Assembly: GCA_009908855.1 (NCBI GenBank)
Contig: JAAAOM010000001.1
Coordinates: 1-62,275 of the forward strand
Source of the DNA: Bacteroidota bacterium
GTDB lineage: Bacteria > Bacteroidota > Bacteroidia > Bacteroidales > JAAAOM01
Length of the DNA stretch: 62,275 nucleotides
Direction: 5' to 3'
The notes beneath the pieces were generated by a model. It was not told the DNA's origin. It did no database searches and saw only the letters and a program-made list of their open reading frames with translations. Shown here piece by piece: positions 36,701 through 45,630 of this stretch (position 1 is the stretch's first letter; every line of letters starts with the position of its first letter). The translations under genes were made by a program, and so were the position numbers.

Positions 36701-38431
36701 CAATTACGTCTTGAAAAACACAAGGGTCAAAACTTCCATTTTCAATTCTATAAATTAACGGGGGAACAATGGGAAGAATGCTGCCGGGGCGAGTTAAGTC
36801 CGTTGTCGATCGTACCCGTCCATATCGAAAACGTTGAAAACAAAACGACAAATGTTGATGGGAAGGCCATGGTACCGGCACAATTCTATAAAGCATTTGC
36901 TGATTTTGGAGTTGAATTTGATGAAGTATTTCAAAACATCCTGGACATCAACATAGAAGGAAATTCGATACAGGCAACATTGCAATTGAATGAAAAAGCC
37001 ATGTTGACCGAATCCTATACAACCAACCCCGTGTTTTTGGATAATTGCGTACATCCCTTATTTGCTGCAACATTTAGCGAAGCATATAAGAACACCATGA
37101 AAACCACTTTTGTGGGGGGTATGGATCGTGTTATTAAGTACCGCGAAGTGAATCCACGGCACAAGTACTCGTTGATTACCCGGGATACAGAATATTCAAC
37201 AGACCCGGAAAAGAAAATGACACAGATTAAAGGCGATGTACTTGTATTGGATGATCAAAAAAATCCAGTACTGGCTTATCTGGGTGTTGAAGCAAAAATA
37301 ATTGATAGTGATATAGTCAGGGAAAAAACAACCACCAACAACAGTGAGGATATTCTGAGTATAATACGCTCAGAGAAAAACAGTAACCAAAGTTTATCCC
37401 TGGTTGAAAATTACCTGATAAGGCTGATTGCCAAGGCTACCAAAGCCAATGCAGCCAAGATAAACACCAAAATGACCTTTAAAAAGTTGGGGGTTGATTC
37501 GCTAACAATGGTTCAGATCAGAAATATCATAGAAAAGGACTTTGATACCAAGCTCACCGTATCAACATTTACTCAATATCCCGGTATTAATGACTATGCT
37601 TCGTTTTTATTAAACTCAGTGGAAGATGAGCATATCAGCGTTACTGATGAAAACCATAATCCGTGGTTTGTTGAATATCCCTCACCTTCAGAAGCCACCC
37701 ATCAGTTATTTTTATTTCATGATGCGGGCGGAAGCAGCAATTTATTTGAAGGATGGCGTGAGCTTATCAATGAAAATACTGATCTGATATGCATTGAATT
37801 GCCCGGACGTGGAAATCGTGTGGATGAAGAGCCCTATACCAATTTTTGGCCATTGATGCGTAAGCTGGTTCCGCAAATCAAAGCCAAAATAGACAAACCA
37901 TTCAGTTTGTATGGACATAGTATGGGTGGATTGATGGCTTTTGAAACTTCCAGGTACTTAAGGGCGAGATACAATATCACACCTGAAAAATTAATGGTCT
38001 CCGGTACACCTTGTTTGAGAGATTTCGAAAATCATTTCGTCAATCGTATTTTTAATCAAAATATGTCTGATGCTGAATTGATCACCTACATTCCGGCTTT
38101 GCAACAGCTCAACCTGGATAATCCGGCGGGCAAGGCAATGCTTCAAACTTTGCGGGCTGACTTCAGGGTTATCTATACGCATAATTATTTCGATGATGAA
38201 CCGTTGAAATTTCCTGTGGTTGCAATTCATGCAGAAAATGACGACAGGGTTAACCGCGAAGACGTTGAACGTTGGCAGATTGAAACGGATCAAGATTTTA
38301 ACCTGATTCAGGCCGAAGGGGGGCATGATTTTGTTTATCATGACAAAGTATATGTTACAGGGGTTATTAATACCGAGCTGATAACAGATTGTATACCGGA
38401 AGAGAATAAACTGATAAAAACCGAAGCATAA
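33728..38431 (+). CDS. Type I polyketide synthase, KS-AT-DH-ACP-TE, without ketoreductase
   Basis: 1567 residues. KS (about 10-430): Cys179 in DTGCSSSL, His314 in VEAHGTGTKLGDP, His354 in KANFGHTEAAAG, all three catalytic residues present. AT (about 540-835): Ser632 in GHSMGE, with VASH at 733-736 in the specificity loop, matching neither the malonyl HAFH nor the methylmalonyl YASH pattern. DH-type double hotdog (about 905-1190): His940 in HKVNDNVIFP (Asp replaces the usual Gly of HxxxGxxxxP) and Asp1105 in LDNCVHP. ACP: Ser1258 in LGVDSLTM. TE (about 1330-1540): Ser1398 in GHSMGG and His1533 in GGHDF. No KR, ER or methyltransferase region exists between DH and ACP. A single KS with no reducing domain resembles iterative, non-reducing synthases of the orsellinate type with a TE added. 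The product is unknown. Confidence 0.9.
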   Translation: MKNTINSRESIAVVGLSCRYPKVNNIDEFWQILSNGENIIDDVPANRWNMAAYFHEDKSLPGKTNQSKGGFLNDIHDFDPTLFNISPKEAIEMSPSQKLMMELAWEATENSSIPYNRVAGSRAGVYIGNIWSDFEHLRKVRNAEVNNFSGIGFSANVIANRISYFMGLTGPSLVLDTGCSSSLVALLLALESLQLGTSDLCFAGGINHMLDPDIYVYLSKFGGLSDKGRSSSFDAEADGFVRAEGAGLVMLKRLSDAVRDGDNIRAVFRGGAMNNNGFNNNMPATSVKGQKEVLMQAYENAGVNPADVHYVEAHGTGTKLGDPVEANAIGEFFSTHKAGNEKLYLGSAKANFGHTEAAAGITGILKVILSMQYGCIPKNPFFETPNPKIEFDRLRLAVARENTPWPVSDNETMKAGISSFGWGGTNVHLVIEEYKNSIAGQAVSNDFDQTQYVLPISAKSEGALKAYLKSYAQLLEHEINGSETMLRNTCAATAILKPGLDYRKAVYGGNKQELVRNIKAFLEPDDAEIDPVHENTTTRTVFVFPGQGSQWVGMGKSLYATEKVYRETIDACDKAFKNFVGWSLIDEIHASKENSRLKRIDVIQPALFASQVALAKLWISRGVKPDAVVGHSMGEVAAAYISGVLSLDDAACVICSRSLLMKTLSGTGGAMAVTELTYQEAEKEIEPYHGRLSVAVHNSPKSTVIAGDENAVNEVLQKLENKNLFCRPVKVDVASHSPQMDTIKEELGNRVQHIRPQKASVPVYSTSANAYMEGEKLDADFWMNNLRNTVQFYSVVEKLIESDHRLFIEMSPHPVLKTALCECIQACKAENTIVLNSLHRDEPEQEELMKNFAALYESGYDIIDWKKYYGIEKIPYVKLPSYPYQRENFEIRDRSNLLGGRNKANVHPLLGDRIQLAGNTNVHYWQNTLSLHHTPFLAGHKVNDNVIFPAACYIEMVMAAAGEMYPDHKFEIQNLAFIQSIIISDDQPAKIQLRLEKHKGQNFHFQFYKLTGEQWEECCRGELSPLSIVPVHIENVENKTTNVDGKAMVPAQFYKAFADFGVEFDEVFQNILDINIEGNSIQATLQLNEKAMLTESYTTNPVFLDNCVHPLFAATFSEAYKNTMKTTFVGGMDRVIKYREVNPRHKYSLITRDTEYSTDPEKKMTQIKGDVLVLDDQKNPVLAYLGVEAKIIDSDIVREKTTTNNSEDILSIIRSEKNSNQSLSLVENYLIRLIAKATKANAAKINTKMTFKKLGVDSLTMVQIRNIIEKDFDTKLTVSTFTQYPGINDYASFLLNSVEDEHISVTDENHNPWFVEYPSPSEATHQLFLFHDAGGSSNLFEGWRELINENTDLICIELPGRGNRVDEEPYTNFWPLMRKLVPQIKAKIDKPFSLYGHSMGGLMAFETSRYLRARYNITPEKLMVSGTPCLRDFENHFVNRIFNQNMSDAELITYIPALQQLNLDNPAGKAMLQTLRADFRVIYTHNYFDDEPLKFPVVAIHAENDDRVNREDVERWQIETDQDFNLIQAEGGHDFVYHDKVYVTGVINTELITDCIPEENKLIKTEA

Positions 38432-38438
38432 ATTTATC

Positions 38439-38885
38439 ATGGAGCAACGATCACTAATTGGTGAGATCATGGGCACCTGGCTCCTTCAATCCTTATGCCA
38501 GGTGACCCATAACGGTGAAAGAACAGATATTTACGGAACTGACCCGGCAGGCATTCTCATGTATTCATCTGCCGGATACATGAATGCCCAGCTGGGATTT
38601 GGTAAACGGCGTATCATGTCCTCCGGGAACATCATGGGTGGTACGAGGGAAGAAAAGGCCGAAGCTTTTGACTCGTATATGGCCTATTTTGGAAAGTATT
38701 ACGAACGGGAACCGGGAACCATTATTCACGTGGTGGAAGGTTGTACCATTCCGAACTGGATTGGTCAAAAAGAGATACGATACGCACACATAAACAATAA
38801 TTTGCTTACCATTACCACGCCTGAAACGGAATCACAAGGTAATATAACACATCTCGAAGTGATTTGGGAAAGAGCTGCCATATAA
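38439..38885 (+). CDS. Lipocalin-like domain protein
   Basis: 148 residues, single domain. The start IMGTWLLQS is the conserved GxWxL opening of lipocalin-like proteins, and the pattern VTHNGERTDIYGTDPAGILM followed by YSSAGYMNAQL is typical of the Lipocalin_5-type family. Such domains form small beta barrels with an internal pocket; in biosynthetic clusters, relatives have been found as catalytic or binding proteins. There is no signal peptide, so it is cytoplasmic. It begins 7 bases after the synthase stop and must be co-transcribed with it. It may bind, protect or cyclise the polyketide (inference). Confidence 0.82.
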   Translation: MEQRSLIGEIMGTWLLQSLCQVTHNGERTDIYGTDPAGILMYSSAGYMNAQLGFGKRRIMSSGNIMGGTREEKAEAFDSYMAYFGKYYEREPGTIIHVVEGCTIPNWIGQKEIRYAHINNNLLTITTPETESQGNITHLEVIWERAAI

Positions 38886-38964
38886 ATCATTCCGTTGCAA
38901 CATCCTCAATGGGCATAATGCCTGAGTTAAAGGTGGATAAGCAGTTCTTTTTAATGGCTTTCGG

Positions 38965-39000
38965 AAATTGCTTTTTTCAATTATGAGCGATTGCGGATAT
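38965..39000 (+). repeat. 36-base dispersed repeat, copy 1
   Basis: This segment matches 62202-62237 in inverted orientation with a single mismatch in 36 bases. The core is TTGCTTTTTTCAATTATGAG. Weaker similarity continues a few bases further to the left (GGCTTTCGG against GGCATTTTCG). Both copies lie in gene-free gaps. Confidence 0.7.
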
Positions 39001-39062
39001 GCACTAAAAGTTATATTTCAACGATTGAGAATACCAAAATAGTGCAATTAATAAGGGGACAA

Positions 39063-39095
39063 ATTTGGGAACGGACATCACATCCATTCCCAAAT
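39063..39095. terminator. Hairpin between convergent lipocalin and STAS-like genes
   Basis: ATTTGGGAA (39063-39071) and TTCCCAAAT (39087-39095) are exact reverse complements around a 15-base loop. The position between two converging stops suggests a two-way terminator. Confidence 0.5.
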
Positions 39096-39115
39096 CACCA
39101 GACCCCGGTGCATCA

Positions 39116-39589
39116 TTAAGCTGATTTCAGCCAATTAATGGCTTCGTCGAGGTTACCAAAATTTCGGCTGGTAAAACCGCCAACTTTCTCGTCCCAGTCT
39201 TCAACTGCCAATTGTGCGAACACATTGGAAGGAAGAACAACAGCGTTATTTTTTAATCCCATGTTTATCATTTTGGGCATAAAGTATGTTCCCAACCAGT
39301 CGTTAATACCGGCAAATGTACCGGTCATTTCCTGGTTGTTGATAAGCATGTTTTTGCATTTATGCTTTTCATACAATTCAATAAAGTGGCCATCCAATAC
39401 TTCCTGTATCTGCTCATTGGTTCGATAACCAAGCCATCCGTGAAATAATATATTATCTTTTAAATAACTCAGGTCGATAAAATGAAATGGTTTACCTGAT
39501 TTATTGATCGAGTGAATTTTATCACCCGTTTGCACAACCTTAAATTCAGTTTTGGTTTGCGGCATGTCTTTGATCAATGTTTCTGTCAT
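39116..39589 (-). CDS. SpoIIAA/STAS-like protein
   Basis: 157 residues, cytoplasmic. The layout is that of SpoIIAA-like STAS proteins: an opening beta part, the central segment CKNMLINNQEMTGTFAGINDWL with a Gly-rich turn, FAQLAVEDWDEKVGG and the closing helix NLDEAINWLKSA, which matches the usual FxsxxeAxxWL end. STAS proteins pass signals through serine phosphorylation or protein binding. The assignment is at fold level only. It is the last gene of the chemosensory-like operon, 37 bases after the chemoreceptor. Confidence 0.6.
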   Translation of the reverse strand: MTETLIKDMPQTKTEFKVVQTGDKIHSINKSGKPFHFIDLSYLKDNILFHGWLGYRTNEQIQEVLDGHFIELYEKHKCKNMLINNQEMTGTFAGINDWLGTYFMPKMINMGLKNNAVVLPSNVFAQLAVEDWDEKVGGFTSRNFGNLDEAINWLKSA

Positions 39590-39626
39590 AACGTTATAAT
39601 TTAGTGAATATTAAAAATTATTTAAT

Positions 39627-42600
39627 TTACATTTGTTCATATTCCGAATCGTCCGGATTTTCCCTGAAGGTTCTAAATTCTTTAGGGTATGCATGTTGAG
39701 CAACCTTTTGTTGATGATTGTATTTATTCGCCGGTTTCTTATCTGCTATTTGTGCAGATGCATCCGTTCTTTTCCGATGCCACGTATAACTATTGTCATT
39801 TATTTTAAAAAATGAGATCAGTTCCATCAACGTCTCTGATTGAGCTGACAGTTCTTCGGAGCTGGTAGCCATTTCTTCGGATGTAGCGGCATTACGTTGG
39901 GTTACTTTGTTCAATTCCTGTATGGCATTGTTCACCTGATTGGCACCTGATGACTGCTCAATGCTGGCGGCTGTAATCTCCTGCACCAATGCTGATGTCC
40001 GCTGAATATTGGGAACCAATGAATTGAGTAATGAACCTGATTTATTGGCAACTTCCACACTTTGTGTAGAAAGTTCATTGATCTCATCGGCAGCGATTTG
40101 GCTTTTTTCAGCCAACTTACGCACTTCATTGGCCACCACGGCAAACCCTTTTCCGTGTTCACCGGCCCGTGCTGCTTCAATAGCGGCATTCACAGCCAGT
40201 AAATCGGTTTTCCGCGCTATCTCGCCTATAATTCTGATTTTATCAGCAATATTTTTCATGGACGTAACGGTTGTACCCACCGACTGGTTGCTTTCCTCAA
40301 TATCGCTGGCAGCCTGAATGGCAATTTTTTCGGTCTCCTGCGAGTTCTCATTGTTTTGTGATATATTGGCAGCCATTTCTTCCATCGATGAAGATATTTC
40401 CTCGGCTGAGGCCGCCTGCTCCGATGCGCCCTGGGATACATCCTGTGAGGTATAGTTCAATTGCTGACTGGCTTGCGAAATGGTTTTGGAAGCATTCATG
40501 ATATCACCGACAATATTTGTGAGCTTATTGGTCATTTGCTGCAGTGCGATCATTAATTCATCTTTATCCGAACGGGGATTTATGTGTACCGTTAAATCAC
40601 CAACCGCGATTGATTTGGCATTTTTGGTGATCACATGGAGCGATTCGATAAGGGTGTTTAAATTGTTTTTCACACTATTATAATCACCTTTGAAATCTTC
40701 CCGTACAACTTCCGGAATATCGCCTTTGGCAATGCGATCGATATAGGCGGATGTGATATTGATTGGCTGGATAACCGAATCGAGCGTTTGGTTTACACCT
40801 TCAATAATCTGACGAAAATCACCATCGTGTTTTTTTACATCGGCCCGTACCGATAAATTTCCTTCACGCGCTGAGTCAGCCAGCATTTGCGCATCTGCAA
40901 TCAGATTATTAATGGCTTTAATACATATATTCAGGTTGTTCTGAATTTCTTTGTATTCGCCTTTCACTTTTTCATTGGAGGAATCAGGAATATCTCCGGC
41001 TGCTATTCGATTAAGTGCCTCTGCCATTTGTTTAAGAGGTGCTACCAGGTTGTCAAATATTTTATTGATCCCGGTAATCACACTTTTGAATTCGCCATTG
41101 TGTTGAGATTCATCCATCCGCGTATCTAAATTGCCTTCATCGGCAGCTGTAGCCAGGTTGTTAGCATCATTTATCAAATGTTGGATGGCTTTTTGAACTT
41201 TTCCAAGAAATTCATAGATGGTTTTAAAATTTTCGTATTCTTCCTGTGTGTTTTCGGTGGGTTGTCCAATGTTGGTGTCAAATGCCAGGTCTCCTTTGGA
41301 TAGCTTTAACAGGTTCTGCGCCAATCGGGATACTTCATTTTGAGAGTATTCGGCAACAGCCTGCGCCTTTTCTTCCAGCATTTTACGTGCCCGCTCATTG
41401 GTATCGTCCTTGCAAACACCGGCAAGATGAATCTGTTCGTTTTCGTCAATATCTGACAAACCCGACAGTTTAAACCATTTGTATCCGTCGTTTTTGGTTT
41501 TAAGCTGAAAGGCTATGGGTTCATTTTGCGTCTTGGGTTCACCGGCCAAATTGGAAAAATAGCTGCCTACCATGTCCTTAAATTCATCTCTTACCAATTG
41601 CATAAATTGCCCGTTTGTATTATTCAATTCCTGTTTGCTATATCCCAGCATTTGAATAAACTGCCAGGACCACCACATTTCAGCGCTTTCATCTATATTT
41701 TCAGTGGGATGTGGGAGAATAATTTCCCAGTAGCCTTCGGATGACGACATGCTTACCAGGTCCATTCGTAAAAGCAGACTTCTCACTTTTTCTTCTTTAA
41801 GGCGGTCGTCGGTAATGTCGAAAGCAACGAACAAAATTTTACTGATGTTGCCTTGCTTGTCGGCAATGGGTGCATAGGTTTCATTCAGCCATAATTTACG
41901 ACCGTTGGCAAGCAGAATATTATTCACCCTTTTCTCTAAATTACCTTTGCTAAGGCTTTCCCATAACAGCCTGATGGGTTTTTCTCCCAGGGTGGGAGCA
42001 TATATATCCGAATATTTTAGTTTTTCAATGGTTTTCTTTTCATACCCGGTTAGTTCCAGCATATTTTGGTTGGCTTTCACTATATTTCCATCCGGGCTGT
42101 ACTCAATCACCAGCAGGCTGGAGTCGAGGGTGTTTAATATACCGTTCATTTCGGCTTTTTGCTGTGATATTTCTGCCCGGGCTTCTTTTAATGATGCCAT
42201 GCTTTGTGAAATGGCTTCTTCCTGTGTTTTTACCTCATCAGCATGCAATTCAAGTGCTGCTTTGGCTTGTTCCATTTCTTCGGCCTTGGAAGCTTGTTCT
42301 TTTTTGATATCGGTAATGTCAAATCCTGTTATTACAATGGAATCTATGGCTGAAGACTTATCTGATTTACCCGGAGTAAAAAAACATTTAAACCAGTGGG
42401 TTTGGTTGTTGGATTTGATTTCAATTTCTTTTTGTGTCGATTTTCCCTGTCCGGCATCACGCAGTAAGGTATTCAATGTTTTGGCATCTATTGAAAAGAT
42501 GTCACTCAGCTTTTTGCCGGATAACTGCTCCTTTTTGCTCTTAATCATTTTCAATAGGCTGTCATTCACATCTGTTACCACTCCTTTCAGATCGGCTTGA

Positions 42601-42653
42601 ATTATACAGGCCATGGCCAATAATTCATTGCAGAGGATATTGTTTTTTTCCAT
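39627..42653 (-). CDS. Soluble chemoreceptor with PAS and HAMP-like repeats
   Basis: 1008 residues, no membrane helix or signal peptide. About three PAS domains (10-115, 165-280, 300-415), the first two separated by a coiled coil. Residues about 430-700 hold several HAMP-like repeats marked by [22 protein letters not shown] and IAVGDLTV. The methyl-accepting signalling domain (about 705-930) has the conserved hairpin tip [20 protein letters not shown] and [12 protein letters not shown]. It therefore binds the CheW/CheA pair at its tip and senses an intracellular cue. There is no CheR-docking pentapeptide at the C-terminus. CheW lies 16 bases upstream. Confidence 0.9.
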   Translation of the reverse strand: MEKNNILCNELLAMACIIQADLKGVVTDVNDSLLKMIKSKKEQLSGKKLSDIFSIDAKTLNTLLRDAGQGKSTQKEIEIKSNNQTHWFKCFFTPGKSDKSSAIDSIVITGFDITDIKKEQASKAEEMEQAKAALELHADEVKTQEEAISQSMASLKEARAEISQQKAEMNGILNTLDSSLLVIEYSPDGNIVKANQNMLELTGYEKKTIEKLKYSDIYAPTLGEKPIRLLWESLSKGNLEKRVNNILLANGRKLWLNETYAPIADKQGNISKILFVAFDITDDRLKEEKVRSLLLRMDLVSMSSSEGYWEIILPHPTENIDESAEMWWSWQFIQMLGYSKQELNNTNGQFMQLVRDEFKDMVGSYFSNLAGEPKTQNEPIAFQLKTKNDGYKWFKLSGLSDIDENEQIHLAGVCKDDTNERARKMLEEKAQAVAEYSQNEVSRLAQNLLKLSKGDLAFDTNIGQPTENTQEEYENFKTIYEFLGKVQKAIQHLINDANNLATAADEGNLDTRMDESQHNGEFKSVITGINKIFDNLVAPLKQMAEALNRIAAGDIPDSSNEKVKGEYKEIQNNLNICIKAINNLIADAQMLADSAREGNLSVRADVKKHDGDFRQIIEGVNQTLDSVIQPINITSAYIDRIAKGDIPEVVREDFKGDYNSVKNNLNTLIESLHVITKNAKSIAVGDLTVHINPRSDKDELMIALQQMTNKLTNIVGDIMNASKTISQASQQLNYTSQDVSQGASEQAASAEEISSSMEEMAANISQNNENSQETEKIAIQAASDIEESNQSVGTTVTSMKNIADKIRIIGEIARKTDLLAVNAAIEAARAGEHGKGFAVVANEVRKLAEKSQIAADEINELSTQSVEVANKSGSLLNSLVPNIQRTSALVQEITAASIEQSSGANQVNNAIQELNKVTQRNAATSEEMATSSEELSAQSETLMELISFFKINDNSYTWHRKRTDASAQIADKKPANKYNHQQKVAQHAYPKEFRTFRENPDDSEYEQM

Positions 42654-42669
42654 ATAATTATTTGTTATG

Positions 42670-43131
42670 TTATACTGTTTCTTCTTGTTTGGTAAATATT
42701 TTTTCGAGATTTAGCAGCAGGACATAATCCTTTTTCCATTTCACCATGCCGGATAAAATGGAAGCGTAATTATTTCCGACGGGTGGTATCTCTTCTATTT
42801 GGTGATTGGATACTTCGAACACTTCATTTACTGTATCAACCAGGATACCGGTGATATGCTGTTTTTGTTTCTGCATTAAATCGAGAATAATAATTTTTGT
42901 ATGCAGGGTATCGTCAGACACGGGCATATCAAAACGGCGACGTATATCGATTACCGGTAGTACTTCGCCTCGCAGATTGATAACACCCAACAAATGGTCT
43001 TCTGTTTTAGGGATTTTTGTTATTTTACAATAATCCAATACCTCCAGTGCTTTTTCAACGGGTATGGCATAATGTTCGGAGGCCATTCGAAAGGACAAAA
43101 GCGATATCATATTTTCATTCCTCGTTTCCAT
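42670..43131 (-). CDS. cheW: CheW-type coupling protein
   Basis: 153 residues, a single CheW domain: [20 protein letters not shown], the receptor-contact segment [20 protein letters not shown] and [11 protein letters not shown] are all typical. The closing part is [21 protein letters not shown]. It bridges the chemoreceptor to CheA. It lies between cheA (46-base gap) and the chemoreceptor gene in the same operon. Confidence 0.93.
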   Translation of the reverse strand: METRNENMISLLSFRMASEHYAIPVEKALEVLDYCKITKIPKTEDHLLGVINLRGEVLPVIDIRRRFDMPVSDDTLHTKIIILDLMQKQKQHITGILVDTVNEVFEVSNHQIEEIPPVGNNYASILSGMVKWKKDYVLLLNLEKIFTKQEETV

Positions 43132-43177
43132 AGCAATCAGGTCTGTAAAGTAGCCGCAGGTGAATATTCATCATCTC

Positions 43178-45619
43178 CTATATGGCTATTTTTTTGTTGT
43201 TACTTTTCTCATCGTCATTCTTTTGGATAACACTATTCACGAGCCTTGCCGTGTCGATCACCAGCGCAATCTCACCATCGCCCAGTATGCTGGCACCGGA
43301 AATTATATCCTGACGGCGATACACATCACCAATTGGTTTTAAAACAGCCTGATATTGCCCGATAATATCATCGACTGTTAAGGCAATATATTTACCACTT
43401 TCATTTAATATAACCAGTTTGGTGTATTCCGGCAGATCATCTTTCACATCAAATTCTTTGCGCAGGTCGATAAAAGGTACATATTCGTTATTAAGCACCA
43501 GGTAATTGTTTTCACGATTAATCAGCTCTGCGCTTTTAATTTCTTCGCATTGATAAATGGCGGCCAGGGGCATTATAAAATTACGGCTGCCTATTCGTGT
43601 AAGCAACGAATCGATAATAGAAATGGTAAGCGGTAATTTCACGATAATGGTAGTACCTACACCTTTTTCGGTTTGAATTTCCAATTCACCCCTGATTTCT
43701 TTGATTCGTTGATTAACCACATCCATACCCACTCCTCTGCCCGACACCTCGCTCACCTGGTTTGCCGTGGTAAAGCCGGGTGTAATAATTAAATCGAGTA
43801 GTTCCTGTCGTCCTGGTTCATGATCGTGTAGCAGATAGCCTTTTTTTATGGCAGTTTGCTTTACTTTTTCCAGGTCAATACCCCGGCCATCATCGGTTAT
43901 TTCGATTACAACATTGGTTCCTGCCGGATAGGCCCTGAGCAGTATAGTACCTTCTTCCGGTTTTCCGGATTTTTTTCTTTCATCAGGCATTTCAATACCA
44001 TGATCGATTCCGTTGCGAAGGATATGCATCACCGGGTCGGTCATTTTTTCAATGATGGTTTTATCCAATTCGGTTTCCTTGCCTTCAACTTTAAAATTTA
44101 CTTTTTTATTGAATTTGTTTGCCACGTCTCTTACCAGACGTTGGAAACGCAGAACTGATTTTTCCAGGGGTATCAGTGATATACTAAATGCATTATCGCG
44201 CAAATTCCTTGAAATGGCTTCTATATTTTCCGAAACTTCTTTTAACTGCGTGTTTTGTGAATTTTTGGCCAACATGCTCAACTCGGCTTGCTTGGTGATT
44301 AATTCACTGATGAGGTTCATCATAATGTCCACTTTTTGAGATGCTACGCGAATCACCGATATATGCTGGTTGCTCTTTCCCGAGGCTGTCTTTTGAGCCT
44401 TTTGGGAACTGATAATAGTTTGCATTTCATCACTTTCAAGTGGTTTGTTATTATTTTCCGCCAATTTCAGAAAATCAACTTTAAATGAATCTGAAGCCAG
44501 TAAGGAATAATCAGCGATTTTTTCAATGTACGGCTGACTTTTATCATCTAAAAACATAAATACCTCATCAATTTCATCCTGCGGTTTTTCGGTAGCCAGG
44601 ATAATATGCCATTTTAAATAGCTTTGTGCCGGATTAAAATCGGTGTTTGCAGGTATATCCTTTGAAAGCGCGAAAACCAGACATTCCCCCAGTGCGTGCA
44701 AATCGGAAAGCAGAAACAGCGGATTTGTTCCATCGTCCATAATTTGCGGATGAGGTGAGAAGAAAATATAAAATGATTTGAGGTTTTCGATGGTTTCAGG
44801 TGCTTTCTCAACCTTCTCTGTTTTTTCTTCATTTATACCTGACAGGGCTTTAATCTGTGCCAGGTATTGCTGGTGAATGGTTTTGTTTTCTTCATGGCTC
44901 AAATCAGGGTCTTCCAACAGGTTGCGGAAATGATCCAGACAATTTAACGTCAGGTCAAATATTTCACGCGACAGACTGGTTTGGTTGCCCCTTACATTGT
45001 CATATATATTCTCAAGGTAGTGCGTGATGGATGCCAATTCACAATATCCGAACATATTGCTGTTTCCTTTCAGTGTGTGGATAATTCTGAATATTTGATT
45101 GATGGCATCTGCATCGTTATAATTTCCTTCCAGTTGCAGGAGATATTCTTCCAGCTGATTGATCAGGTCGTCGGCTTCTTCCTTAAAAACTTCCTGAAAC
45201 TTGCCATGATTGGATGAAGTATTTTTAGCTGCATGTTGGTGTTTGTTTGTTAGCATTTTATTGATCTTCCCGGCATAAGCATTGTGTTGCTTTAGGACTG
45301 TTTCATTTGATAATTCCGGATTTTGGGTTAATGTCCTTAAATGAGTCGGTAAGTCCTGTAGTATTTCTTTCAGTGTATCATTTAAACTTAATTGATTGTT
45401 ATTTAGTTCGGCAAGGAGGCTGATGATATTTTCGGTAAAATCACTTATCATCTCGTATCCATAAGCGCTCATGTTATTTTTATATTCCTGCAAATGTGCG
45501 GATATATCAGAGATATATTCCGTGTCCAGGGTGTTGAGATAGGACTGAATTTCATGTTGTATTGATTCCAAAAGTGGAGATAATGCTCCCTTCAGATCAG
45601 GTTGATTGTTAATGGGCAT
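43178..45619 (-). CDS. cheA: CheA-type chemotaxis histidine kinase
   Basis: 813 residues. The first 130 residues are a helical region of uncertain type. The Hpt domain (about 140-245) has the phospho-acceptor His181 in HTLKGNSNMFG. A middle segment of about 150 residues (about 270-420) takes the place of a normal P2 domain. The dimerisation part, ATPase domain (about 470-650: LRNGIDHGIE, DDGRGIDLEKV, GRGVGMDVV) and CheW-like regulatory domain (about 655-800: IDSLLTRIGSRNFIMPL) follow. It phosphorylates a CheY- or CheB-type partner in usual systems, but none is encoded here. It starts 11 bases after the STAS gene. Confidence 0.92.
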   Translation of the reverse strand: MPINNQPDLKGALSPLLESIQHEIQSYLNTLDTEYISDISAHLQEYKNNMSAYGYEMISDFTENIISLLAELNNNQLSLNDTLKEILQDLPTHLRTLTQNPELSNETVLKQHNAYAGKINKMLTNKHQHAAKNTSSNHGKFQEVFKEEADDLINQLEEYLLQLEGNYNDADAINQIFRIIHTLKGNSNMFGYCELASITHYLENIYDNVRGNQTSLSREIFDLTLNCLDHFRNLLEDPDLSHEENKTIHQQYLAQIKALSGINEEKTEKVEKAPETIENLKSFYIFFSPHPQIMDDGTNPLFLLSDLHALGECLVFALSKDIPANTDFNPAQSYLKWHIILATEKPQDEIDEVFMFLDDKSQPYIEKIADYSLLASDSFKVDFLKLAENNNKPLESDEMQTIISSQKAQKTASGKSNQHISVIRVASQKVDIMMNLISELITKQAELSMLAKNSQNTQLKEVSENIEAISRNLRDNAFSISLIPLEKSVLRFQRLVRDVANKFNKKVNFKVEGKETELDKTIIEKMTDPVMHILRNGIDHGIEMPDERKKSGKPEEGTILLRAYPAGTNVVIEITDDGRGIDLEKVKQTAIKKGYLLHDHEPGRQELLDLIITPGFTTANQVSEVSGRGVGMDVVNQRIKEIRGELEIQTEKGVGTTIIVKLPLTISIIDSLLTRIGSRNFIMPLAAIYQCEEIKSAELINRENNYLVLNNEYVPFIDLRKEFDVKDDLPEYTKLVILNESGKYIALTVDDIIGQYQAVLKPIGDVYRRQDIISGASILGDGEIALVIDTARLVNSVIQKNDDEKSNNKKIAI

Positions 45620-45630
45620 AGAAAAATTAA

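Noticed and set aside
41905..42600. 231-residue frame on the plus strand
   Set aside because: It is the antisense shadow of the chemoreceptor gene, which has clear domain motifs; the translation is Ser-rich with no family motif.
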